Origin: Bursaphelenchus xylophilus
Lineage: Eukaryota; Nematoda; Chromadorea; Rhabditida; Aphelenchoididae
Length of the DNA: 64,000 nucleotides
Assembly (NCBI GenBank): GCA_904066235.2
Contig: CAJFCV020000004.1
Span: forward strand, 12,710,001 to 12,774,000
Reading direction: 5' to 3'
Both the position numbers and the translations under genes were made by a program. Below, piece after piece: positions 11,636 to 22,185 of this stretch (positions within the stretch are counted from its first letter, which is position 1; the number at the start of each line of letters is the position of its first letter). The notes beneath the pieces were generated by a model. That model had not been told where the DNA came from. It did not search any database and saw only the letters and a list, made by a program, of their open reading frames with translations.

Positions 11636-14600
11636 TCATATCTTTTCAAATTCGACGAACCAATTTCCCTGTTCGTAAAAGGACCGGATCAACTTGGCAT
11701 TGTCCAATTTCCCCACTAAATTTTCCATTTCTCCTTCGGCAAAAAGATGATAATACCGTAGGAATTGGGAGCCATCCATCGATTTTTTGTTCGATTCCCA
11801 TGGGACTAGCATGTCTTGTTGAGTGAAAATCGTACCATCATGGACGGTGAGACGGTGGGTTTGTGGTGGCGCTGGAGTGTCAACTAAAAATTTATGTTAT
11901 ACAATGACGGGCCTGATTCAGCAGCAAAAAAACGTCTTTGCATCCGGGAAGTATCAAAAATGTAGCAAGATGCCTCCCTCTCCAACTAAAAAACTCCATT
12001 TTGAAGGTGAGGGTTCGTTTTTACACTTCCCTAGTGAGGGAAAGGGCGCGTCCTTCAAATTGGAGTTTTTTAACATGGAGAGGGAGGTATTCTGCTACAT
12101 TTTGTGATACTTCCCGGATGCAAAATGGTACGTTTTTTTTTGCTGCTGGATCAGGTCCGTCGCTGTAGTCGATAGCAATTAAAAAAATTTTAAAATTGCT
12201 TCAATTTTGGAGCAAATTTAGATTAAAATTTACTGAGGTGTATCGGTCATTTTTTCCGCAATATATCCCCTTAAATTCTCTTACCTTCATCCTCCTCCGT
12301 TTTTTTATTCTTCCTCATTTTTTCATATTGACTTTCTGCCTGATCCATGGCCCATCCACTGACGAGTGCTCGTCCGCCAACCCTCAGCACTCTTGTGATC
12401 TCCTTCAACGCAAAAACCCTTCGCTCCTCGGTCGAAAAATGATGAATAACAGCGGCGCACAGGACTCCATCAAAAGAATTATTTTTGAATGCCAATGACA
12501 AATTATCACATCGTACAACCGCGCAAGACTTTTGATATGCAATTTTGAGGAGACCGTGGCAAATATCGGAGCCTATCTGAAATGATTTGCGGGTAATATT
12601 AAAGTTTACAGGGTGGCCAGAAAAAACGGAAACTTTTTTTCATAGGTCCTGGCGCCAAAATGTTTTGGTGTAGCCAAATCATTCTTCTACCATTAAATTC
12701 TCCGTGTTCTTCTGCCCTAGTACTTCGATTTTCATGGCCATATCGATTATTTAACATGGCTTTTTTGTATGTCAAACAGAGGGACCTCGATTTTGGACAT
12801 TTTTTTTGAGCTGTTTGAATTGTTAATTTGATCGGTATGTAAAGGACCTTGTGTCGAATGTAATCACTCAATGCAAGCGGCTTGACAACGACAGGGAGCG
12901 TCAGGAAAGTGTAAAAAAACGCACCGACAGCGCTTCTGCCAGTCGCAAGATCATCAACAGCAAAATTCGCGATTTTCCAAGAAAATCGCTCGTAAAAACG
13001 GCATCAGCGATCGATCCATCTACCAAATATCCAAAGATAAGCTCAAACCCACCCCATACAAGCTGCAAAAATTCTAGCTCTTCAAGGCTTACAACAAACG
13101 CGTACGGCGCAGAGATGTCGGAAAACTCAAGAGTCGCGCCGCTCCTCTTGGATGAGAGAAATGGATGAGAAATAACCCAACGTTGCAACGCGCTGGGCAA
13201 GCTCACAACCACAAAGATGATATCATTTGGACTGTTAGGTGCCAAGGAGCGTTCGCTTTTTTCTAGTACTGTCAAAACCCGATCCGTGATGGCCTGGGGC
13301 GAAATTTTGCGCCAGCGGCAAGATATCCCTGGTTTTTGCAGATAAACCGGTCAAAATCAACCAAAAAGTCTACTAGTGACATTCTGGAAGTTGCCGTGCT
13401 TCGTGAGCTCATTAGCATGTTGTCGATGCAAATTTAACGTCCTAACGAGAGTCATCCCCGTCTCACGACGCAAAAAAAGGCTCGGAACCAAGAATCGGAC
13501 CGATTTTCCCGACTTTGTCCCTTCTGCGAAATCACCGCTTACTCGCTAGATTTGAATCCAATGGGCATGTACTTTTTTTCTATGGAAGGTCAGCATCTGT
13601 ACTATGCGCCACGAAAGTTTGGAGCCGCTATGTAATCGCAACGCCAAGAACGGGGCCGATTTCCTAAAAAAAAGCTGCGGCGTTTTGCCAAAAATTTTAA
13701 GTCGCGTTTTGAGCTCTGTATCGGCGCAATGAGCAGCTGCTTTAAAGCTGACTGAACATGTTGTTAACAATGCTCCATGTTACTGATATTGATTATTATT
13801 TTTGCCGAATTTGGTTTGTTGAAAAAAATATTGCTACAAATACAAGTTTCCGTTTTTTCTGGCCACCCTGTATATTACACTTGCCCTAACAAGCTTGTCA
13901 TCGCCAGCAAGGTACTTTCCATTGCCACAACCGGCGTCCAATAGGACTGAAAACTCGGCAAATGAGGATAGGAAGTTGGAGAAAGCCGGCCATCGCGAGA
14001 AACGCGTGATGTCAAAGTGATCCGCAATGTTTTCGTAGACCTGAAGTAATATATTTTTTGTAAAAACAAATGGCGTTACTTCAAAAAGTCTTTACGGCGT
14101 GTAAATTAAAATTAAGGCCAAAATCGATTTTAAGACATAGATCAGCAAAATCAATAAAAAAAAAATTTAAATAGGCCAAAAAAATTGTATTACACTAGAT
14201 GAAACTAAAATTGCTGGCCAATTTAGCAACTTCAATGTAACTAAAGCTACATAAAAAGAATGTAACAGGTACCTTATGCAAAAAGAAAAATTACACCCCA
14301 AAAATAAGCACAGCGAAGGAAGAACATCAAAATTTTTATCCATAAGGTCGAAAGAAAAAACTAAAACTGAACTCAAAATCTTCAACACATCTCTTAAAAA
14401 ACGTTCTAAGACCTCTCACAGCCCCAAACATACCTCATTCACATACTTTGACTCCAATCTCGCAGCCTCATCATCGCCTTGAGGGCGGGCCATTTCCCCA
14501 TTTCGGTCCCAATCACAATATTCTGGAAATGGGCATTCGCATGGAACCTTTCGAACCGTCCGGAACGTAATTGATATCCTCTTTTGTCTCTCTAACAATG

Positions 14601-15830
14601 TATTATCCACCGGGGACACGTCATACCGCCGATTCAAGATTCTAAACATCAAATGTCAAGGGCAATATAATCAGGTCTAAAAATCTCAAAAACTTTCCTT
14701 ACCCGTGCTTATATTTATATCTGGAAGCTCCTTCCATCAGAACAATAGCCCGTCTCGGCATCAACACGTCGATTGACGTGGCATTATTGGCGCAATCTCT
14801 GTATTTCATCACAATGTCCGAACATAAATTGATGACACAAATTTGTTCCTCGAAGGCTGAATGGGTGTCCACATGCATCGGGATTCCTTGGCCAGGCTCG
14901 TAGACATTTATCGTTACTTGATCAAACGTTTCGTCAATTTTGTGACCTGATTTTCGAGATTGTTTGAGGATTTCTGTGAGAATCTCGGGGATCGAGTCGG
15001 ATGCGACTGTAGTGGCAGTATTGCTGCTGTAATCGAACACATGGCCAAAGTGAATAACAGTCCGATTCTTTAGCACCTCTAAAACACTAATTTCGAATAA
15101 TCAGAACTTGCTTAACATCAAAACAAAGCATTTCTATCTTATCGACACCACCTACCCGATGGTGAACATTTCTCGATAAAGCCCATCAATAACTCCTCTT
15201 GCTCCTCTGATATTGCATTCTCAATCACCGTCAAGCCTTTGGGAATAACTAGCTTCTTCTGTGGAACTAAAAATCAATAAATAATTAAAGAAAGCTCACT
15301 TTTATTAGAGTAGCAGATGTAAAACGGCATTGTACTTTGCTTGAGCCATTCTGGTCGGGTCCCGTTCAATTTTTCCTTGATCTCCGTTGCAATGTCCGTT
15401 GAAGAACACCTGACAAAGATGTAGTTCTTATAATCGCAATGCTCCGGATACACGACCAGCTCACAAAACTTATCCAAGCTGGAGAAGCAATTCTGAACGT
15501 CCGGAAACATTGCAGCCGCTTTGAACGAAGTGTGGACCGCGAAGAGAATCTAAAATCTTTCTTATTAGCCTGAGAAAGCCATGTAGAATCTAAACATCCC
15601 CGATTTAACCAAAAATTATGTCAGAACGCCGAGAAAATAAACAAAAATGTTATTCATGACTTCCAGTTTATGCCTAAAGCAAAAACACAAAGAATATCAA
15701 AGAAACTCACATTTGAAGGTTCATTTTCACTCAGAACAACACTATCGTGCTTTGTTCTAACCTCTTTCAACGCTTTCTGCAAGTTTTTTTGGTACTTTTG
15801 CTCCTCATTCTTCTCTCTTTTCGCAACCAT
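11636..15830 (-). CDS. ALKBH8: ALKBH8-like tRNA wobble-uridine methyltransferase/hydroxylase
   Basis: Eight exons on the minus strand: 15830-15711, 15549-15300, 15266-15157, 15078-14703, 14641-14434, 14040-13885, 12576-12285 and 11883-11636; about 585 residues. The order matches ALKBH8. After a charged N-terminus comes an RRM-like segment in exon 2 (YIFVRCSS). The AlkB dioxygenase domain in exons 3-4 has HVD, MPRRAIVLMEG and RYKYKHG, giving the iron-binding HxD...H and the 2-oxoglutarate Arg. The SAM methyltransferase domain in exons 6-8 has LLDAGCGNGKYL, VRCDNLSL and a family C-terminus with LVPW and YHLFAEGE. The enzyme finishes mcm5U and its hydroxylated form at tRNA position 34. Intron 6 has a GC donor and holds a dead mariner; intron 7 holds a MITE. 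Exon 3 measures one base short of the expected phase by my count, so its ends need checking. Confidence 0.88.
11900..12167. repeat. Family B MITE in ALKBH8 intron 7
   Basis: A foldback element of about 265 bp with mirrored ends: 'gacgggcctgattcagcagc' on the left and 'gctgctggatcaggtccgtc' on the right. Inside, the blocks 'catccgggaagtat' and 'atacttcccggatg' mirror each other, as do 'gcctccctctcc' and 'ggagagggaggt'. No coding capacity. Relatives lie at 23488-23744, 29676-29914 and 53855-54083. Confidence 0.8.
12609..13870 (+). mobile_element. Degenerate mariner/Tc1-type transposon
   Basis: This 1262-bp element is flanked by TA (12607-12608 and 13871-13872). Its terminal inverted repeats begin CAGGGTGGCCAGAAAAAACG. 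The plus strand carries a broken transposase. In pieces from shifting frames I can read a helix-turn-helix region (GISDRSIYQISKDKL, about 12995-13040), a VMAWGEI-like motif (about 13290) and SLDLNPMG (about 13540), matching the VMVWGGI and PDLNPMD signatures of the mariner superfamily. Frameshifts and stops make it inactive. It lies wholly inside ALKBH8 intron 6. Confidence 0.85.
12850..13760 (+). pseudogene. Mariner-family transposase remnant
   Basis: This is the coding remnant inside the 12609-13870 element. Transposase-like segments appear in order across at least two reading frames: the N-terminal DNA-binding region, the central catalytic region and the DLNP region near the third acidic residue. 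In-frame stops (for example near 13075) and frame changes break it. No complete product is possible. Confidence 0.75.
13879..13884 (-). other. GC 5' splice site of ALKBH8 intron 6
   Basis: Exon 6 reads ...CTTGTTAGG, then gcaagt. Using GC as donor joins codon AGG in phase 0 to ATAGGCTCC at 12576, giving KLVR|IGSDIC, which fits the family. No GT donor nearby keeps both phase and sequence. Gcaagt is the usual form of the rare GC-AG introns. Confidence 0.7.
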
Positions 15831-17487
15831 CACTAATTACCTGTTCCTAAAACAGATCCTGTTTATTTTTAACTGAAATGCAGAAAACATCGTCGCGATA
15901 TCGTGTAATACCTGTAAAATTTCACTAATTTTCGATCGAGAAAAAAAATATATATTTTATTTTATCTGGCATTCCGTTGCAGGCAGAGTTTGTTTTCGTG
16001 GTGGGACTAGAGGAATTGATGTATGATAGAGAGAATTTGCTGTAAAAGTGCAAGGACAGCAATTGGTTGGCTTTGCAAGAGCACACATGTTATCTGTAGA
16101 AGCTTAATCAATTAAGGGTTGAACGTTCTCATTGAACTTCACAAAAAAATAAAGCTTGTTGGCAAAATTGTAATCTTCGAGTAAAATTTATTGATTTTTA
16201 CATTATTCCATCGGTTTTCAGCGTCATTTACCTGGCCTATCGGTTATTTGACGTTTTTGAAGGCAAATCTTATCAAAATGATCTTTCAATTCGCAAGTGG
16301 CTTGATTTTTAGCCAGAAGTGGACGTTTTATCGTATCTGCAATTATAGATAACATGATAAAAGCGTGCATCTGCACTTCAAAGACTTTGTGTTTCAAATC
16401 AAAGTTTTTTCCGACAAAGTGAAACCCTTTTAAACAAAGAGTGGGAAAAAATTGTAACTGGTCAGCGATTTTTCCGCAGGCTGCAATTTTCGGATAGTCC
16501 TGTCATTCCATGCTTTAAAGAAACGACAAAACGTGTACTTGGCTCGGTCCAAATATGTGCAATTTTGTTTCCAGGAAGGAACCAAAACCGTAAAATACAC
16601 GCTTCTTTTCACAAATCGAGGCTCTTTCGGGGAGAGAAAGGAACCTTTTTGCGGCATTTTCTTCCCCTCCCTTCCGACACTGTAATCTCCAAACCTTTCA
16701 AAGGTTCGGTGTGTCATGTGAGAGCATGTCAGATTGAAAGAGCCTATAAATGAAGTTTTTGTAACGATGCACGTCAAACTGACGATGAGGAGTCCGGTGA
16801 CCGGAATAGACTCTTCGTTATCGGTTTTTTACACTTCGTCTTGATTTCGCAGAGAAAGAGAGAGAAAAGACAAGCAAAACCGTACTCTCTCGCCCCAAAA
16901 ATTCCCCATTTCTTCAGCGACAAAACGTTTTTTCGCGTCTTTTTTTGGTAAATTGCCAATCCATTCACCGGACTGTTTCAGCTTTTCTCAGTTTGACGTG
17001 ATCGCGATGGGCTGGTGAAGTACGGTTGTTTGTTTCGAGGGGCCGTGTTTGCCAGAACCTTCTTTACAGTAATTCTTCCCCAATTATCGCCAATCATTTT
17101 TTTTTAAGTCTCTTATAATTTATTAGTCTTTTATGTACACAGAGTTTCAAATTTGAGATTCGAGATAACGTGTCGTATGATTAGGAGTGAGTGGATGAAG
17201 AAAACAATAGGTGGGCTGGGAGATAAGGCGATGCAAGAAGGGAAAGGATTATTCGAATTGGAAATGCATTATGATTTTGTGGAGTTGATAAGAGTGAAGC
17301 GGATTAATCTTGGTTATGGGAGAGAACTATTTTTTAATGTAGTTACAGCCTCTTCCGAAAAAAATTAAGCCGATTTCAAATTTAGAGAAACTTTTGATGA
17401 GTAATTACAATTTTGAGCACAAATCATATTGAAAAAGTTGTTGAGAAAAATAGGAAAATTGGCAAGAAAGATTACAAGGAAAGTGGT

Positions 17488-17650
17488 AGAAGTTCGACGC
17501 TCCGATTTCGACGAAACTTGGAACAAATTTCAAATAAAATTTTCTACGACATAAAGAAGTTTTCTAGCTCGCGTTTTGCGGAAAGTATCGAGATTTTTAG
17601 CATCCGAAGTTTTAATGGAAACCTGAGCGTCGCTCCTCCAACAACCCATT
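17488..17650. repeat. Family A fragment
   Basis: Matches the left arm of the family A element (AAGTTCGACGCTCCGATTTC, then 'tctagctcgcgttttgcgg') followed directly by a short right-end piece ('ctgagcgtcgctcc'), so the middle has been lost. Confidence 0.5.
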
Positions 17651-17800
17651 TTTCAATTTGACTTGTGCTTAAGAATACTGTGCTAAGACTTTTGCTTAAA
17701 ACTTGGGGGCTTCGGTAGTTGAGCCCCCCACGAAAGGTAGTTCAAACCCCCACTGTTTTGCCCGTTTCACACCCCGCATAATGAACAAATTAGAATAATA

Positions 17801-18674
17801 CAGGGTGGGGCATCTTTGTGGCCCGATTTGAATTGACTATAACTTCTTTAGTTTTTGGCCAAATTTTAAAATTCTTTTTTCCCTGAATCGTCAGCTAACC
17901 CCATTTTGTTTGATACCAAATATGTTATACATAGTAAGTGTATATCTACAGTTATTGGATTTATTCTTAGAGTTCATTTTTTCGGTCGTTTTTCGGTTGT
18001 TTTTTCGGTCTTTCCCGGTGTGTCAGAAAATGGAGTCCGGTGTGGAAGAAAAGGCTTGGTCTGTGGTTTGGTATAGCAAGTACGGTTCGGCGATAAATTT
18101 TCAAACGGGGATACCGCACAAAATACGGACGTAATGCCTAACCTCCAGATCGCAAGACAATTCGACGTTCGTGGAATAAGTTTCTTGAGACTGGCAGCGT
18201 TAACAGGAAACAAAAAAAGCAGGAAAGATGAGTACAAACGGAGCTGAAAATTTAAGAAGTTTTGTCAAAATTCCGAGAAAATCCGCATATGAGTACACGA
18301 AGTTTGGCCAGAACCGAGGGAATGCCTTCAGCAAGGACCATTCGACGAACTCTGGAGGTTGATCTTCACTTTTTGTTCTTATTCTCATCGTCTATTTTCG
18401 GGAGGGTAAATTCCGCCGTATTTTTCTTCCGCACCGTACTCCATTTCTGGACACACCGGGAAAGACCAAAAAAACAACCGAAAAACGACCGAAAAAATGA
18501 ACTCCAAGAATAAATCCAATAACTGTAGATATACACTTACTATGTATAACATATTTGGTATCAAACAAAATGGGGTTGGCTGACGATTCAGGGAAAAAAA
18601 GAATTTTAAAATTTGGCTAAAAACTAAAGAAGTTATAGCCAATTCAAATCGGGCCACAAAGATGCCCCACCCTG
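17801..18674. mobile_element. Long-TIR mariner derivative
   Basis: An 874-bp element flanked by TA on both sides, starting CAGGGTGGGGCATCTTTGTG and ending with its reverse complement. The inverted arms are about 230 bp each (17801-18035 and 18440-18674) and nearly identical. The core (about 18036-18400) retains a transposase N-terminal fragment reading RSWNKFLETGSVNRK, a Tc1/mariner DNA-binding-domain signature. No catalytic region is present, so it is non-autonomous. Confidence 0.8.
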
Positions 18675-18687
18675 TACAAAAAATGTA

Positions 18688-18832
18688 AGTGGGGGTTTGA
18701 TCTACTACGTTGGGGGTTTGATCTAAAACGTAGGGGGCTTGACCTAAAACGTAGGGGGCTTTATCTAAAACGGAGGGGGCTTCATCTAAAACGTAGGGTG
18801 CTTGATCTAAAACGTAGGGGGCTTGTGCCGGA
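18688..18832. repeat. 21-bp minisatellite, about seven units
   Basis: Tandem units of GTAGGGGGCTTGATCTAAAAC with small changes (tgatct, gacct, ttatct, tcatct variants). The array abuts the right end of the mariner derivative. It is open on the minus strand as a seven-residue repeat, but there is no start, splice or family context, so I do not call it coding. Confidence 0.8.
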
Positions 18833-18939
18833 CCAAACAACTTGGATTAATTCTTTGAAATAAATTTTGGGGTTTAGAATGGACGAGGGGGTTTGTACTG
18901 GGTCATGGGGGCTAAACTGGACTGGGGGGCTGTACTACC

Positions 18940-21900
18940 TTAGCCCCAAAACTTGCTCTCAAGTTGTTTTCTAAACGCCCTAAGGGGTTCTGGTTTCTTT
19001 GATTCGGTCAGTCCGATCCTTTTTGATCCATAATCGTACACATGACAGTATCGGCGGATAAACGGCTCGCCCAACACTTTCTCATCGTTCGTTACGGCCA
19101 GCACGCACTTACTGCCACCTTCTTGCATCTGAAAATATGTATGATTTATTTAGTCGAAGTTTGGTTTGATTAGATATAGTAAACTCAAATTTTCTTGTTG
19201 ATTGCGATTTTTATCGTTGAATTCAAACTCAAAATTTATTTTTTGATCGACTTCCAATTTGTAAATTTCCTGCAAGTAGCGCCACTCTTATCTTCTCTCC
19301 CCCTTATCTTTTCAGTTAGTTATAAGCGGTTTTGTCCCTGTGCCCACGTGAAACAACCTAGGCCAAAAAAGTGTGGGGTTACGGTTGATTTTTATCAAAC
19401 TGTTCAACAAATCTGTTGGCGTCGATCAGTCGATCAGGGTTGGAAAACTTTTATCAAGATTAATATGAAAGTGCTTGGAATACAAGAGATTATGAAAAAG
19501 TTTGGCAAAGCGCCTTGGGAAAAGAACTAATAATGCAATTTTTGAAGATTTCAAGTCTAAAAATCTCACCTCCAAGACCAATTCGCTTGCTGGCACAGTA
19601 TAATTGTGCCCTCCAATGGTGTATGTGACACTTTTCAACTGTTTAACGGCATCACAGTTGACAGTGTAGTAGCCGCCACTGACAACCACCTCGATCTTGC
19701 TGGTAATATCTTTGAAGATGGCTGAAGGAACGTAGGTGAATGGTGAGGCGGTATCACTGATGTACCACTCTTCCTTGGCGATTCGGACCTTTTCTGTCCA
19801 TACGCTGTCCACTTTGAGCTTCCAGGAGGATTGCTGGAAATATTGATGTACTAAGGCAATATTTTCAATTCTTAGATGACTAAAAATTCAACACCTCAAA
19901 TTCCCGCCAGTTTTAGAAAACCTTGGCATTCTGTTGCAAGGTTGTAATACGTTTCAAACTGAGCTATTTATCATGTATCTCACGCCTACAAATGACATTC
20001 ATTCAGCTTTAATTTTCTGCTTTTTATCGTTTGAAATTCAAAAATCAATTTCGCGCAAAATTCCTAAAATCTTGGCATTCTGTTGCAAGCTGTTTAGAAT
20101 ATCGAAATCGCCGCAAAAGTGGATTTAGACACTAAAGTTTTTCTGTATTATTTTTTTAAGATGGTTTTAGTGATGATTCATTTCAATTTTAAAAGCGGAT
20201 TAGCCGCTCCCATTTTCAAGTTCTGTCTCAATTTGATTGAGCCTTTCAACATTTCAAAAAACAAAATATACAGAAGAAATGAGATGAGTGCGACTACCAA
20301 ATACTCTATTTAAAAAATTGCCAGAAAACAAAATTTCGAAACTTTTCGTTGAAAAAATCAAAGAAAAAAGAATTAAAAATTGACACCCAAATTTGACGAA
20401 ACCCCTTACCGGTTCATTTTTTAGCTCCACGAATTTGATGTCATCTCCGCAATGTAATTTGTCCAGGCCGCCGTAAGTTATGGCCCCACCGGCTTCTCCT
20501 TCCCGAATTTGGTCGTGTCGAGCCAGCCAGACCGTGAACAAGGGCTGATCCAAAGAGTGTAAGACATTGTAGAGAGGGGGCTCATCTTCCTTTGAGGGCC
20601 ATCCCAATCCCATGATTCCATCGTTGTCTTCACTGGCTAGGAAACCGGACAATGTGTCCACACTTCCAAAGGGCTGATTTTTGATTGTTAGGGAGCCGAG
20701 CTGAAAATAATGAAGTTTGCTTGGCTTAAAGTTGAATTTCCAGACGTTTAATAGTGTCTGTTATGGATAGGTTTTACTAAATGGGTGTTTGTTGTAGAAA
20801 GTTTTCTTAAAACCTGTTTTGGCTCTCTTTTTTTTCAAGCAGAACTTGCAAAGGAAAAATGATTTTTTACGGCTCTATGTGCCTCGGAGATATCCTTTAT
20901 CCTTACATTCAGCGTATCCTTGGCATAATGTCCAACGACCATTCCTCCATCGTAACTCTTTTTGTAGTATCGTCCATCGAATTCGTGTGTGGAGGACTTG
21001 CTGCAACACAAAGATTATTGATCGTGTTTTTCGAACCCTTTTTTCGTCTTTTGTAACAGTGGCCGATGAAGGTTTGAACGACTGCTGTTTAAGACTTTGC
21101 AGGACCTTCGCAGTGATCTGCATATTCTTTTTAAATGACTTACTCCGGATCATATTTATGATGTTCATAGCCAGTCCTCTTATCTTTGTCGCAATACTCC
21201 TTGGTGCAATCTTTGCTGATCACCCAGAACTCGGCGCCAGCAGTGCAAAGTCGAACACGGAACTCTTGAGCTATAAAAATGAGCAATCATCATGTTGTTA
21301 TTGCATTGATAGACTATATATAGCCATGGCGGTGATAAAGAGTTTCCCTAACAAAGGGACAATAAAAGTTTCAAAAGACAAAGAATCAAGTCAAGAGCTC
21401 AATACGGAAGTTTTCTTTTGCATGCGGGTTCTGAACAAGTCACAAATCGGTCTCTGAAAGTTATAGCTCGCGCTTTACATTAACGGCGGAGAAAACCAAC
21501 AATCGGATTAGGAAACCTTGATCCTTTGTTTACGGTTTTATGCATATTGATCTTAGGGCCAGTTACGATCGCTGCAATGTTTATGCAGAAATTAACAATG
21601 CTCCGCGGAGAGACAAAAAAGAGGCATGTCTTTTTTCATTTTGCCTAGTGGTCCTTGAATGTCTCGCCAGAAAATGGGGGCTAAAACTTCAAGGATTGAT
21701 TATGCGGCCAGCTCATGAACTATGTTCGAAATTTCGAACAAATCTGAATGCTCCACTTGAAGCACTATTCTCATTAACGTCTTCGCACATTGTTCGGCCA
21801 TATTTTGTTTTACATATTTAGTTCAAAAGCTTGCAAGAGCCGGTATATCTATTCCTAGGCACTTGAAATTGATGGCTGACCTACATAGATATACCCGGCC

Positions 21901-22185
21901 GAAATTTGAAAAATCCTGTCCTCAAAATTACGGTATTCTCGCCAAAATCTGGCTAATGCCCTTTACAGCAACCTCCTTTCATCAAAGCCCCACGAATTCC
22001 CGAAGCTTACCCGGACTTCCAATCGAGATATTAGCGTAATATCTGATATCAAAGTAGTCAATAACCGGGTTCATGTGCAGCTCTGTGCCCTGCCGAACGC
22101 ATAATTTTGTGGAACGGACCAAATCGCTTCGAAATACGACGGCCTCAACAGTATTAAGGAAGATTAACAATAGCAGCGGATTCAT
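18940..22185 (-). CDS. Pepsin-like aspartic protease homologue, probably inactive
   Basis: Six exons: 22185-22011, 21270-21144, 21000-20907, 20700-20410, 19833-19570 and 19128-18940; 379 residues in phase. A signal peptide (MNPLLLLIFLNTVEA) opens the chain. The A1 fold is recognisable: YYANISIGSP, the flap-like SYDGGM (Y117), GIMGLGWP, and a C-terminal GEPFIRRYCHVYDYG. The catalytic motifs are altered. The first D-T-G is C-T-A (C67; RLCTAGAEFWV), and the second keeps its Asp but reads DTAS (D256). Loss of the first catalytic Asp predicts no peptidase activity, as in other inactive pepsin homologues; a binding or decoy role is only a guess. Splice sites are intact and there are no frameshifts, so it seems under selection. 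Intron 1 holds a diverged family A repeat. The last codons overlap the end of a repeat element. Confidence 0.85.
21430..21800. repeat. Family A-like repeat in intron of protease homologue
   Basis: The blocks 'tagctcgcgctttaca' and 'gctaaaacttcaaggattga', and a right part 'aatctgaatgctccacttga', match the order of family A at low identity. It sits within intron 1 (21271-22010) of the protease-like gene. Confidence 0.4.

Larger units (their letters stand above)
15831..18939. other. Intergenic repeat island
   Basis: No gene found. From 15831 to about 17480 the sequence is AT-rich and unremarkable, apart from a segment at 16763-16812 that recurs inverted at 33697-33747. From 17488 onward it contains a family A fragment, then an outer G-rich inverted-repeat element (about 17695-18955) that encloses a long-TIR mariner derivative and a 21-bp minisatellite. 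Confidence 0.6.
17695..18955. repeat. Outer G-rich inverted-repeat element
   Basis: Left end AACTTGGGGGCTTCGGTAGT (near 17700) matches the reverse complement of the right end, which reads AAGTTTTGGGGCTAAGGTAG on the minus strand from about 18957. Similarity continues through 'tagttgagcccccc' and 'tagtacagcccccc'. Inside lie a long-TIR mariner derivative and a minisatellite. The right terminus overlaps the last codons and the stop of the neighbouring aspartic-protease-like gene. Confidence 0.55.

Noticed and set aside
18385..18840. Minus-strand frame over the 21-bp minisatellite giving a seven-residue repeat
   Set aside because: It runs from minisatellite into transposon arm, with no start context, splice sites or family similarity.
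20819..21457. A 212-codon plus-strand frame
   Set aside because: It lies antisense to exons 2 and 3 of the aspartic-protease-like gene, whose minus-strand reading has motifs and correct splice phase.
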